Source: JACMLD01 sp038207265
GTDB lineage: Bacteria > Bacteroidota > Bacteroidia > Chitinophagales > Chitinophagaceae
Length of the DNA stretch: 64,000 nt
Assembly (NCBI GenBank): GCA_038207265.1
Contig: JBBQZZ010000014.1
Coordinates: forward strand, 52,420-116,419
Reading direction: 5' to 3'
Shown: positions 17,556 to 26,652 of the stretch, in pieces
Position numbering within the stretch: the first letter of the stretch is position 1
How the letters are laid out: the number at the start of each line of letters is the position of its first letter
Made by a program: the position numbers and the translations under genes
The notes under the pieces: generated by a model
Seen by the model: the letters and a program-made list of their open reading frames with translations, nothing else
What the model was told of the DNA's origin: nothing
Database searches by the model: none

Positions 17556-18854
17556 ATGTCAGCAATAATACAGGTAACTAACATCAGCAAACAATATCGG
17601 CTAGGGCAGGTAGGTACAGGTACGATATCTCATGATTTGAACCGCTGGTGGCACCGGGTAAGGGGAAAAGAAGATCCCTATATCAAAATAGGTGAAGAAA
17701 ATGATCGTAGCAAAAAAGGGGAAAGCGACTATGCGTGGGCGTTAAGGGATATTAATTTTGAAGTGCAACAGGGAGAAGTGCTGGGCATCATCGGCCGCAA
17801 TGGAGCCGGTAAAAGCACCCTATTAAAAATACTCAGCCGCACCACATCGCCAACTACTGGTCAAATTAATATAAAAGGGCGGGTGGCCAGTCTGCTTGAA
17901 GTAGGCACCGGTTTTCATCCGGAGCTCACCGGCCGTGAAAATATTTTTTTAAATGGGGCCATTCTGGGCATGACCAAGCAGGAGATAAAAAGAAAATTTG
18001 ATGAGATAGTTGATTTTGCAGGCGTGGAGCGGTATATAGATACACCCGTAAAGCGTTACAGCAGTGGTATGTATGTGCGCCTGGCCTTTGCTGTTTCGGC
18101 CAATCTTGAATCGGAAATACTGATTGTAGATGAAGTGCTGGCAGTAGGAGATACAGAATTTCAAAAAAAATGCCTGGGTAAAATGAATGATGTGAGCAAA
18201 GGAGAGGGAAGAACTGTATTGTTTGTAAGTCATGACATGCAGGCTGTTTCAACATTAACGACGAAAGCAATTTTTTTAAATCAAGGTGTAATTGTAAAAA
18301 GCGGATATACCAGAGAAATAATTAAATTATATATTGATTCAAAGAAAGCCACGGGCTTGGAGTACGTCGCAGATGGGTTAAATAAGGATCCGCATGTAAG
18401 TAAGATAAATTTAGAAACATCATTGCCTAATAATCATCAATTGAATGGTGATAAGATGCAAGTAATTGTAACTCTTACTAGTCATTTTCCGATTAAGGGT
18501 GCTTGTTTCTCAATTCAGTTTGTAGATTCAAAAGAAAGGAACTTTTCACATTTTTGGATATTTGACAAAGAGATTGAATATTGTAGGGAATCAGGTACAT
18601 ATCAATTGACTTGTAGCATACCTGCTTTACGATTATATATGGGTAAATATTATCTTAAATGTTATTTTTCCGAGGGGCCCGGAGGAAGGGTTTTTGAAGT
18701 TTTAGAAAATATATGTCCATTTGAAGTAAAGATGTATGATTCTACAAGAGAGGAGTTTCAATGGTATCCTGAAGCTTGTGCTTACATTGAAGAATCAAAA
18801 TGGGATGTAAAAAAATTAGAGCATGCGAATATTGAACCATTTCAAAAGAAATAA
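17556..18854 (+). CDS. wzt: ABC polysaccharide export ATPase with C-terminal recognition domain (Wzt)
   Basis: A 432-residue ATPase. The nucleotide-binding domain occupies about residues 1-250: Walker A GRNGAGKST, signature YSSGM, Walker B ILIVDEVLAVGD and the switch SHDM. Residues about 270-432 form a separate beta-rich domain like the Wzt C-terminus, which in O9a-type systems binds the modified non-reducing end of the glycan and sets substrate specificity. Base composition drops sharply inside the gene: 17761-17820 is about 58% GC by hand count, while after about 18240 the sequence is AT-rich like the next genes. This suggests the recognition domain was replaced by recombination. The stop overlaps the next gene by 32 bases. 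Confidence 0.92.
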   Translation: MSAIIQVTNISKQYRLGQVGTGTISHDLNRWWHRVRGKEDPYIKIGEENDRSKKGESDYAWALRDINFEVQQGEVLGIIGRNGAGKSTLLKILSRTTSPTTGQINIKGRVASLLEVGTGFHPELTGRENIFLNGAILGMTKQEIKRKFDEIVDFAGVERYIDTPVKRYSSGMYVRLAFAVSANLESEILIVDEVLAVGDTEFQKKCLGKMNDVSKGEGRTVLFVSHDMQAVSTLTTKAIFLNQGVIVKSGYTREIIKLYIDSKKATGLEYVADGLNKDPHVSKINLETSLPNNHQLNGDKMQVIVTLTSHFPIKGACFSIQFVDSKERNFSHFWIFDKEIEYCRESGTYQLTCSIPALRLYMGKYYLKCYFSEGPGGRVFEVLENICPFEVKMYDSTREEFQWYPEACAYIEESKWDVKKLEHANIEPFQKK

Positions 18855-19614
18855 AGTATTTACACAAGTGTTATCTACTGAAGCACAGACACAATTAGAA
18901 TATCAACGAGGTAATGTATATGGAGAATTCCCTTCTGATTTTTCAGAAGAAGAAAAGCAATTAATTCAATCTGTAAACATTTATACAATGACCAGCTATG
19001 AAAGACTAGTTAGTTTGAGTAGAGCCGTTGAATATATTGAAAAAAATGGAATTGAAGGTGATATAGTCGAATGTGGGGTATGGAAAGGTGGAAGTATGAT
19101 GCTGGCTGCACAGATGCTTGTTAAATTAAATAATCAATCAAGAAGACTTTTTTTGTTTGACACATTTGAAGGAATGTCTAAACCCGATTCAAATGATGTG
19201 AGTTTTAACAATATAAGGGCTGCTGATATTTACGATCAAATTACCGAGAATAATAAATTGGATGGAGCCTGGTGTTACTCTTCGATTGACGAAGTTAAGG
19301 CTAATCTTAAAAAAACTGGTTATAATGAGTCTAATATGCACTTTATAAAAGGGAAAGTTGAGGATACTCTGCCCTTGAAAGAAATAAGTAAGGTATCAAT
19401 TTTAAGGCTTGATACAGATTGGTATGAATCAACAAGACATGAATTGGAAACGCTTTATGATAAATTGGTCGTTGGTGGAGTTTTGATTATAGATGATTAC
19501 GGACATTGGGCTGGTGCTAGGAAGGCTGTCGATGAATTCATTGAAGAAAAAAAGTGTAAAATATTCTTAACCCGGATTGATTATACCTGCAGATTAGCAA
19601 TTAAAATAAACTAA
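18823..19614 (+). CDS. TylF/MycF-family O-methyltransferase
   Basis: A 263-residue SAM-dependent methyltransferase of the macrocin O-methyltransferase type. The SAM-binding motif is VECGVWKGGSM near residue 84, the acidic FLFDTFEGMS follows near 110, and the metal-binding and C-terminal motifs are LRLDTDWYEST and LIIDDYGHWAGA. Sugar hydroxyls are the usual targets. It overlaps the wzt gene by 32 bases and is equally AT-rich. Methyltransferases beside Wzt often cap the glycan chain so that the Wzt C-terminal domain can bind it; that role is inferred here. Confidence 0.85.
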   Translation: MRILNHFKRNKVFTQVLSTEAQTQLEYQRGNVYGEFPSDFSEEEKQLIQSVNIYTMTSYERLVSLSRAVEYIEKNGIEGDIVECGVWKGGSMMLAAQMLVKLNNQSRRLFLFDTFEGMSKPDSNDVSFNNIRAADIYDQITENNKLDGAWCYSSIDEVKANLKKTGYNESNMHFIKGKVEDTLPLKEISKVSILRLDTDWYESTRHELETLYDKLVVGGVLIIDDYGHWAGARKAVDEFIEEKKCKIFLTRIDYTCRLAIKIN

Positions 19615-19616
19615 TT

Positions 19617-20453
19617 ATGATTTCTTTATTTAAATCGTTGCATTCCTACTTTGATAAAAAGATTTCATCCGAATTACCCCTAATGGAACAATCTCAACTC
19701 AATGCCATCATTAAAGAAAACCGAGAATCATTGAGAAAAGTGCCAAGTTGGGTAAATGACCAAATTAAGAAAGATTCATTTTATAATTATGGTATTCCTG
19801 ATAACATATCTGCTTTAATAAATCTTGAAATTGGCGATGAAGTAACTTACACTGATTTAATTGTTTATTTGTGTCGTAAACTAAAAAGTGTCAACTACCT
19901 TGAATTAGGCGTTTCTGTTGGAAAAAACTTTTTTCAGGTTGCAAACCAGACGAAAAGTGCAAACCTCACAGGATTTGACATTGAAAATATTAACCCTTTA
20001 CTTGAAAGGCATTTTTCATTCATAAATGAAACTAACTGGCCAACCAAACCCGATTCAGTAAGAGAGCAGGAGTCGTATATTAAAACGTATAAATTTCTTT
20101 CGAATAAAGTGAATTACATGGCGGGTGATATATGGGATGAAAATTGCTGGAAGAAATTAAATGGAAATAAATATAACGTAATTTTTTCCGATGCTTTGCA
20201 TGATCCTAAAGCACTAGTATGGGAATACGCAATGATAGAAAAATATGCGTTATTAGACAATGACTTTCTGATGTTCTGGGATGATTTAAATAACGGACTT
20301 GAACAATCATTCTATAAAATTGCCAAAAGTTTAAAACAAAAATTTAATTTAAAAAATCAAAATATTCGATTGATTAAAATTAATGGTTGGCTGGGGCAAA
20401 ATTACCCGATTAAGCATGATGTAGGTATTGTAACAAACCTTTTTTTAGAATAA
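19617..20453 (+). CDS. Putative class I SAM-dependent methyltransferase
   Basis: A 278-residue protein with an LELGVSVGKNFF motif near residue 100 that resembles SAM-binding motif I, an acidic residue in LTGFDIENIN after the next strand, and a later VIFSDALHDP and LMFWDDLNNG pattern similar to cephalosporin-hydroxylase or TylF-like methyltransferases. The match is weaker than for the genes on either side. It begins 2 bases after the preceding stop and ends 1 base before the next gene, so it belongs to the same transcription unit and the same low-GC block. Confidence 0.6.
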   Translation: MISLFKSLHSYFDKKISSELPLMEQSQLNAIIKENRESLRKVPSWVNDQIKKDSFYNYGIPDNISALINLEIGDEVTYTDLIVYLCRKLKSVNYLELGVSVGKNFFQVANQTKSANLTGFDIENINPLLERHFSFINETNWPTKPDSVREQESYIKTYKFLSNKVNYMAGDIWDENCWKKLNGNKYNVIFSDALHDPKALVWEYAMIEKYALLDNDFLMFWDDLNNGLEQSFYKIAKSLKQKFNLKNQNIRLIKINGWLGQNYPIKHDVGIVTNLFLE

Positions 20454-20454
20454 G

Positions 20455-21387
20455 ATGAATATTCCAAGTCCAATTACAAAATTGCCTAATACTAGATGTG
20501 TGGAAACTATATCTACACAGTTTATTATAAATTCTTACAAAAGGGATTTAAATGTTGACGTGTCGCGATTTTTTAATGATTTTGATAAAGTACAGATTTG
20601 GGAATGCTTGGACACTGGTTATTTGTTTTTTTATCCATTTAGTATTTCAGGAGACGAGGTTTTTTATGATGAATTAAAAATTCAATTGCCAGTAATGTAT
20701 AACGCTCCTTACTATTCTACTTGGAAATGGGAGTATGATATATGCGTAAATTTCATAAAGGAAACTGACAAGGTTTATGAGATTGGTTGCGGCAATGGTA
20801 ATTTTTTATTAAAATTAAAGCATAGGGGAGTAAAAGAAGTTTATGGAACAGAACTAAATCATGATTCAGTAAATGTTGCCATTAACAAAGGCTTGAATGT
20901 AGAATATATCACAATACAGGAAAAGGCAAAGCATGTTTTAGAGGAATATGATGTTGTTTGCACTTTTCAAGTATTAGAACATATATCAGAAGTTAAATCA
21001 TTCTTAGATGCAAGTATAAAAATATTGAAAAAAGGAGGAAAGCTAATAATTACAGTTCCTTTTAATGATCCTTACCTTTTTAAAAATGATAAATATAATA
21101 CCCTTAATATGCCGCCTCACCATATGGGGTTGTGGGGCAAAAGCGCTTTTGTAAGCCTGTTTAGGTTCTTCCCAATGAAATTAGAACAGGTAATCATTGA
21201 AAAATTGCCTAATGTCGGATACGATTTTGAGCGGTATTACACCGTTAATAAAGATAAGAACTATTCAACCGGGAAACCTTTTAAACACATGTACGATCAG
21301 TTATATTTCAGATGGCTCAAAATGAGCCATACAAAAAAAAATGGTAAAAACATTATTGCTGTTTTTAAAAAGGATGAAAAGATTTGA
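20455..21387 (+). CDS. SAM-dependent methyltransferase, type 11/12
   Basis: A 310-residue methyltransferase. SAM-binding motif I is YEIGCGNGNFLLKL near residue 107, followed by VYGTELNHDSV (motif II acidic residue), FQVLEHISEVKSFLD (motif IV region) and LKKGGKLIITVPF. The N-terminal 100 residues are unlike the core fold and may bind a glycan or lipid acceptor. It ends one base before the glycosyltransferase-FkbM fusion. Hand-counted GC at 20581-20640 is about 30%, well below the flanking locus. Confidence 0.82.
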   Translation: MNIPSPITKLPNTRCVETISTQFIINSYKRDLNVDVSRFFNDFDKVQIWECLDTGYLFFYPFSISGDEVFYDELKIQLPVMYNAPYYSTWKWEYDICVNFIKETDKVYEIGCGNGNFLLKLKHRGVKEVYGTELNHDSVNVAINKGLNVEYITIQEKAKHVLEEYDVVCTFQVLEHISEVKSFLDASIKILKKGGKLIITVPFNDPYLFKNDKYNTLNMPPHHMGLWGKSAFVSLFRFFPMKLEQVIIEKLPNVGYDFERYYTVNKDKNYSTGKPFKHMYDQLYFRWLKMSHTKKNGKNIIAVFKKDEKI

Positions 21388-21388
21388 T

Positions 21389-22975
21389 ATGAAAGTAGTT
21401 CTTACAAATCTTTCAAATAATTTATTTAACGAAAGCAGGCAAGTGCTGAACAGGTCTGCAATAAATGCGGGAATTAAAATAATCAATTCCTACGCTTTTG
21501 AAGATATTATTTCTACACCTTTTTATTCAATTAATTCAGCCATACTTACTCAGCCCAAAGGTATTGGATACTGGCTTTGGAAACCACATATAATTTTGGA
21601 GACTTTTAAAAATATTGATGATGGAGATATTGTAATTTATTCTGATTGCGGAATTGAGATTATGGATAGTTTAAAGCCATTGATTGACCTGTGCGAAAAT
21701 GAAACAGATATTTTATTGTTTGCGAATTCAAATTACACTAATAGTATTTGGACAAAAAGAGACTGCTTTGTCCTAATGGATTGTGATGAGGAAAAATACT
21801 GGAATGGTAAGCATAGTGACGCGGCTTTTTGCTTATTTAAAAAAAGTACAAATAGCAAATTGTTTCTGGAGGAGTGGCTATTATATGGCAGTAATGCTAA
21901 TATTATAACCGACCTTTCGAATACATGCGGGAAACATGATTTTCCGGAATTTGTTGAACACAGGTGGGATCAGTCAATATTGTCACTTTTGGCTATAAAA
22001 TATAACATTTCGTTTTACAGGATGCCTACACAATTTGGAAATCATTATAAGTTGCCTGAATACAGGGTAGCAGGCGAATTTAATTGTATCAATCAGGGCA
22101 ATCAGGCCCAGGTAGATTATTATTCTTCTTTGCCTTTTGAGAACTCGTTTTATTATCAACTTCTTAATCATCATAGGAGACGAACTAATTCTAATAATAT
22201 TACCGGCAGGACAATGATGCAAAACACAAACACAAAAAATATAATGAATTTCAAAACATATTTAAAAAAAGCTATAAAAAAAATACTAGGAGAAAATGGT
22301 AAAGAATTATCAGACAAAAAATCGGTGTACAAAAAATACTCTTATTCGCAATGCGGGGAAGATTTAATAGTTCAATACATATTTAGCTTACGAGGAATTA
22401 CAAAACCATCTTACCTTGATATAGGTGCTAACCATCCTTTCTTTATAAGTAATACTGCTTTACTTTATGAACAAGGTTGCAGAGGGATAAACATTGAGGC
22501 AAATCCTCAATTGATTGAAAGCTTCACTGTTTATAGGCCCGATGATATTAATTTAAATATAGGTATCAGTAATAAGGACGAAGAACTGGATTTTTATATT
22601 ATGGCAGATAACACACTTAGTACTTTTTCAAAAAATGAATGTGATACTATGGTTTCGAATGGCAAAACACTGGCAGAAATCAAAAAGATAAAACTCACAA
22701 ATTTGGAGAGTATCTTAGAAAATCATTTTAATAATAAGTTTCCGGATTTTATGAGTATTGATGCAGAGGGGATGGATCTACAAATACTTCAGTCAATCAA
22801 TTTTGAAAAATCATCTCCTAAAATTATATGTGTTGAAGCTGCAGAATATTCTGCAGTGGGCGCAGGAACCAGGAGATCCGAACTAATTAATTTTCTAATT
22901 GGAAAAGGGTATTACGAGTATGCAAACACTAATTTGAATGCCATAATGGTTAAGAGAGAATTTTGGTTTATATAA
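21389..22975 (+). CDS. Glycosyltransferase-like domain fused to FkbM-type methyltransferase
   Basis: A 528-residue two-domain protein. Residues about 1-265 look like a GT-A-type glycosyltransferase domain: KGIGYWLWKPHIIL, then IVIYSDCGIEI as the probable metal-binding motif, and HRWDQSILSLLAIKY. A lysine-rich linker follows. Residues about 318-528 are an FkbM-family methyltransferase, starting YSQCGEDLIVQYIF, with YLDIGANHPFFISNT as SAM motif I and MSIDAEGMDLQIL further on. I used the ATG at 21389, one base after the upstream stop; an earlier ATG at 21341 would overlap the previous gene by 47 bases. The fusion would couple sugar addition to methylation, consistent with a chain-terminating or decorating enzyme. 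Confidence 0.78.
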   Translation: MKVVLTNLSNNLFNESRQVLNRSAINAGIKIINSYAFEDIISTPFYSINSAILTQPKGIGYWLWKPHIILETFKNIDDGDIVIYSDCGIEIMDSLKPLIDLCENETDILLFANSNYTNSIWTKRDCFVLMDCDEEKYWNGKHSDAAFCLFKKSTNSKLFLEEWLLYGSNANIITDLSNTCGKHDFPEFVEHRWDQSILSLLAIKYNISFYRMPTQFGNHYKLPEYRVAGEFNCINQGNQAQVDYYSSLPFENSFYYQLLNHHRRRTNSNNITGRTMMQNTNTKNIMNFKTYLKKAIKKILGENGKELSDKKSVYKKYSYSQCGEDLIVQYIFSLRGITKPSYLDIGANHPFFISNTALLYEQGCRGINIEANPQLIESFTVYRPDDINLNIGISNKDEELDFYIMADNTLSTFSKNECDTMVSNGKTLAEIKKIKLTNLESILENHFNNKFPDFMSIDAEGMDLQILQSINFEKSSPKIICVEAAEYSAVGAGTRRSELINFLIGKGYYEYANTNLNAIMVKREFWFI

Positions 22976-22978
22976 AAA

Positions 22979-23725
22979 ATGACTACGCCCTTTTTTTCTA
23001 TCATTATACCCACCTATAACTCATCCAAAACAATTGCTAGGTGCCTGGATAGTATAATAGGCCAGGTTTTTACAAATTTCGAGCTGATTATTTCTGATGG
23101 GTCTTCGTCCGATAATACATTAGAAATAGTAAATCAGTATAAGTGGCTGCATCCCGATATTATTATCTTATCGGAAAGAGATAACGGAATTTATGATGCA
23201 ATGAACAAAGCGATTGCCAGGGCCAGTGGTGAATGGGTTTATTTTTTAGGAAGCGATGATTACCTGTTGGGAAGAAATGTACTGAATGAACTTACTCAAA
23301 AAATAAAACTGGACGATTTTGATTACGTCTATGGGAATGTTTTTTCACCTGAGTATGGGGATAATTATGACGGTGAATTCGATTCAAAAAAGATTCTTGA
23401 GAAAAACATATGTCACCAGGCACTGTTTGTAAGAAAAAAACTTTTACAAAAAATGGGAGGCTTTAATACCCGTTATAAATTGCTGGCAGATTATGATTTC
23501 AATTTGCGCTGTATGTTTGATAAAAGGGTTAGAAAAAGGCATGTTGATCTCTTGGTTGCATTTTATGCACCTGCAGGATCCAGTTCTACCATTACAGACG
23601 AAACATTTGCCAAAGATAAAAGCTGGCTAATATTGAAATATGGTTTTAGTGCTTATAACTGGCGGCAACGTTTTCAAATGTGCGATCGGATAGTGAGAGA
23701 GTTTATCACAAGGATAAAGAAATAA
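22979..23725 (+). CDS. Family 2 glycosyltransferase
   Basis: A 248-residue GT-A glycosyltransferase without membrane segments. The nucleotide-binding start is FSIIIPTYNSSKTIARCLDS, the acidic motif is ISDGSSSDNT near residue 40, and the DxD-like metal site is FLGSDDYLLG near 93. DNGIYDAMNKAI groups it with the WcaE-like branch, as does the later gene at 45907. It would transfer one sugar of the repeat unit on the cytoplasmic face. It lies at the right border of the low-GC block and only one base before the next gene. Confidence 0.88.
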   Translation: MTTPFFSIIIPTYNSSKTIARCLDSIIGQVFTNFELIISDGSSSDNTLEIVNQYKWLHPDIIILSERDNGIYDAMNKAIARASGEWVYFLGSDDYLLGRNVLNELTQKIKLDDFDYVYGNVFSPEYGDNYDGEFDSKKILEKNICHQALFVRKKLLQKMGGFNTRYKLLADYDFNLRCMFDKRVRKRHVDLLVAFYAPAGSSSTITDETFAKDKSWLILKYGFSAYNWRQRFQMCDRIVREFITRIKK

Positions 23726-23726
23726 A

Positions 23727-24818
23727 ATGTCAGAGAAAGATATTCGTGCCATTGCCATTCATCTGCCGCAGTTCCACCCTATACCCGAAAATGATAAATG
23801 GTGGGGAAAGGGATTTACTGAATGGACGAAAGTTACCAGTGCAAGACCATTATTCAAAGGACATTATCAACCGCATCTGCCCACAGACCTGGGATATTAT
23901 GATCTCAGGCTTGAAGAAAGCAGGATTGCGCAGGCTGAACTGGCCAAATCTTACGGTATTTATGGATTTTGTTATTACCATTATTGGTTCAATGGGAAAC
24001 GAATGCTGAACCGTCCATTGGATGATATGATTAGCACTAAGACCCCAGATTTCCCTTTTATGTTGTGCTGGGCTAATGAAAACTGGACACGCCGATGGGA
24101 TGGTGATGATAAGGAAATACTCATGAAACAAGAGTACAACCAGCAGGATGATATTGAACATATCCGTTTTTTATGCAAACAATTTTTTTCAGACAGCCGG
24201 TATATCAGGGTAAATAATAAACCATTTTTTGTTATCTATCGTCCTTCATTATTCCCGGATATAAAAGAAACAATTGATACCTGGAGACGCGAAGCATTGA
24301 AAGCTGGATTTGAATTATATATAGGTTTTATGCAGGGTTTTTCTTACCATGAAAATTACCTGGATGAGGGTTTTGACTGCCTTGTTGAATTTCATCCCCG
24401 TCACGCGCTGATGCCTCCACCCGAACCTGCTCCTTTGTCTGATAAATTATTGCACCACCTTAATTTAAAAACTTCTGTTTATTATTCGGGTAGGGTCGCC
24501 AGTTATGAAAAATATGCAGAGAACATGATAAGAACCCAGGAGATTAAGGAAGGCGTGTACCCCGGTATTACACCGATGTGGGATAATACCGCGAGAAATA
24601 CAACAAACGCTACACTCTTTCATGATTCAACTCCTGCTTTGTATAAAAAATGGCTGACAAGCATTCTCAAAAAATATCAGGCATTTCAATCAGATAACTC
24701 AAAATATGTTTTTATCAATGCGTGGAATGAATGGGCAGAGGGCAATCATCTTGAACCCTGCCTAAAATGGGGTAACCAATACCTTGAAGTGACCAAACAT
24801 GCATTTGATAGTTTGTAA
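23727..24818 (+). CDS. WbsX-like glycosyltransferase/GH99-like protein
   Basis: A 363-residue protein of the WbsX family (glycoside hydrolase 99-like domain) that is widespread in O-antigen and capsule loci. Motifs in order are AIHLPQFHPIPENDKWWGKG, GFTEWTKV, YGIYGFCYYHYWFNGKRML, CWANENWTRRWDG and NAWNEWAEGNHLEP at the C-terminus. The family shares a fold with endo-mannosidases but its members in polysaccharide loci are treated as glycosyltransferases; the exact reaction is unsettled. The stop codon shares its last base with the next start (TAATG). Confidence 0.85.
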   Translation: MSEKDIRAIAIHLPQFHPIPENDKWWGKGFTEWTKVTSARPLFKGHYQPHLPTDLGYYDLRLEESRIAQAELAKSYGIYGFCYYHYWFNGKRMLNRPLDDMISTKTPDFPFMLCWANENWTRRWDGDDKEILMKQEYNQQDDIEHIRFLCKQFFSDSRYIRVNNKPFFVIYRPSLFPDIKETIDTWRREALKAGFELYIGFMQGFSYHENYLDEGFDCLVEFHPRHALMPPPEPAPLSDKLLHHLNLKTSVYYSGRVASYEKYAENMIRTQEIKEGVYPGITPMWDNTARNTTNATLFHDSTPALYKKWLTSILKKYQAFQSDNSKYVFINAWNEWAEGNHLEPCLKWGNQYLEVTKHAFDSL

Positions 24819-25795
24819 TGTTGACGGAAAAACCTCTTATCACAATAGTTATTCCTGTAAAAAACGGTGATCATTGGTTAAAGGAAACCATACCTGCGAT
24901 TTTAGGTCAGAAAATTCCTGGCTCAATTGAAATAATCGCAATTGATTCCGGATCTACTGACGAAAGCTTGAAGATACTTTCCGGTTACCCGGTTACGGTA
25001 GTTCATATTAAACCGGCAGAGTTTAATCACGGTCTCACCCGGAATCTGGGAGCATCGCTGGCCAAAGGAAAATTTGTTGTAATGACAGTTCAGGATGCCA
25101 AACCAGCATCAGATGTTTGGTTGCAACAAATGCTGGACGGCCTTATTGATAACAATGTAGTAGCCGTGTGCGGCCAGCAAATGGTTCCGCACCATCATGA
25201 TAAAAACCCCGTTGAATGGTACCGGCCAATTTCACTAGCACGTTTGAAAAAAATCCATTTCCCCAATCCTGGCGATTTTAAAAAGCTGAGCCCGCAGGAG
25301 CAATTGTCGTTTTGCAGGTGGGACGATGTAAATACGATGTACCGGAAAGATATTCTGATGGAGCTACCTTTCAGGAGAACGGATTTTGCAGAAGATGTTC
25401 TTTGGGCAAAGGATGCTTTGCTGAAAGGGTATGCCATTGTTTTTAACCCAGTTGCTAGAGTAGAACACTATCATCACGAAAATTATAATTTTGCTTTTAG
25501 AAGAAATTTTATTGTGCAATATCATTTGTATAAATATTTTGGCACTGTTCCCGGTAAATTAGATTTGTCCATAAGGATGTTAAAAATCCTCAAATTGCTG
25601 ATGCGTGAAAAAATGTTTACGGTTCGGGAAAAATGGAATTGGTTAGAATACAATTACAAAACCCTGCTTGCGATTGAAAAATCCAATAAAGCAATATTGA
25701 AAGCAATATCAACTGGCGGAGAAGCACAGCTGGAGAACTTGTACCATGAAGTATGCAGTATCATTCCGCAAGCTTTAAAAAACAATACAAAGTGA
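24818..25795 (+). CDS. Family 2 glycosyltransferase (rhamnosyltransferase-like)
   Basis: A 325-residue GT-A enzyme with ITIVIPVKNGDHWLKETIPA at the start, IAIDSGSTDESL near residue 43 and VMTVQDAKPASDVWLQQML near 87; the QDA-P-W pattern is frequent in rhamnosyltransferases. FAEDVLWAKDALLKGY near 185 provides the likely catalytic base. A C-terminal helical tail may bind the membrane. It starts within the stop codon of the preceding gene, indicating tight coupling. Confidence 0.85.
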   Translation: MLTEKPLITIVIPVKNGDHWLKETIPAILGQKIPGSIEIIAIDSGSTDESLKILSGYPVTVVHIKPAEFNHGLTRNLGASLAKGKFVVMTVQDAKPASDVWLQQMLDGLIDNNVVAVCGQQMVPHHHDKNPVEWYRPISLARLKKIHFPNPGDFKKLSPQEQLSFCRWDDVNTMYRKDILMELPFRRTDFAEDVLWAKDALLKGYAIVFNPVARVEHYHHENYNFAFRRNFIVQYHLYKYFGTVPGKLDLSIRMLKILKLLMREKMFTVREKWNWLEYNYKTLLAIEKSNKAILKAISTGGEAQLENLYHEVCSIIPQALKNNTK

Positions 25796-26652
25796 CAGAA
25801 TCTCCTTTAGTGAGTGTGCTAATGCCTTCATACAATACTGAAAAATATATTGGGTTTGCTATTGAAAGTATATTAAACTCCACCTATACCAATTTTGAAT
25901 TAATTATAGTAGATGACAGGTCTGCTGATAATACATTGAGTGTTGCCAGACAATATGCCAATAAAGACAACCGGGTAAAAGTTTTTCTGAATGAAACAAA
26001 CCTGGGTGATTATCCAAACCGAAACAAGGCCGCTTCCTATGCCAAAGGCAAGTATCTCAAATCAATAGACCATGATGATTACATTTACCCATGGGCGTTA
26101 GAATTACTGGTACAGATGATGGAACAGTTTCCTCAAGCAGGCTGGGGTTTGTGCTCCCTTGTTCAAAATATAGACAAGCCATTCCCTTTTCTGCTTACAC
26201 CGGCAGGAACTTATGCTTATCATTATGCAGGACCTGGCGGCCTCTTGGATCGGGCGCCGCTTTCTTGTATAATCAAACGCGACGTTTTTGAAAAAGAAGG
26301 CGGCTTTGCCACACAAAGATGGACCGGCGATTTTGAATTGTGGCACCGCCTCGCTTTAAGATACAATGTACTCCTGATGCCTGATGGAATGGTATGGTAC
26401 CGTGAACATGAAGCACAGGAAACAAAAAATGCAAAAAAAAGTATAGCTGACAGGTATGAGGCAATCTCCCTCCGCTATCTAAACAGTAGTGAATGCCCGC
26501 TTCAAAAGCGTGAAGTAACAGATATATTAAAAAGAAAAAAATCAGCGATGTTGAAACAATTGGTAAAGGGAATGGTAAAAATGAACCGGAACCAGGTTGA
26601 AAGCAATTGGAAATGTATCCGCTTATTAAACCGGAGAAACATTGAAAAGTAA
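25792..26652 (+). CDS. Family 2 glycosyltransferase
   Basis: A glycosyltransferase with LVSVLMPSYNTEKYIGFAIE, the acidic IIVDDRSADNTL and the metal site SIDHDDYIYP, plus WTGDFELWHRLALRY as the catalytic-base region. I chose the GTG at 25792, which overlaps the upstream stop as GTGA and gives the normal short N-terminus; an ATG at 25753 would add 13 residues and overlap the previous gene by 43 bases. It would add one sugar to the lipid-linked repeat unit. Donor and acceptor are unknown. Confidence 0.85.
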   Translation: MTESPLVSVLMPSYNTEKYIGFAIESILNSTYTNFELIIVDDRSADNTLSVARQYANKDNRVKVFLNETNLGDYPNRNKAASYAKGKYLKSIDHDDYIYPWALELLVQMMEQFPQAGWGLCSLVQNIDKPFPFLLTPAGTYAYHYAGPGGLLDRAPLSCIIKRDVFEKEGGFATQRWTGDFELWHRLALRYNVLLMPDGMVWYREHEAQETKNAKKSIADRYEAISLRYLNSSECPLQKREVTDILKRKKSAMLKQLVKGMVKMNRNQVESNWKCIRLLNRRNIEK

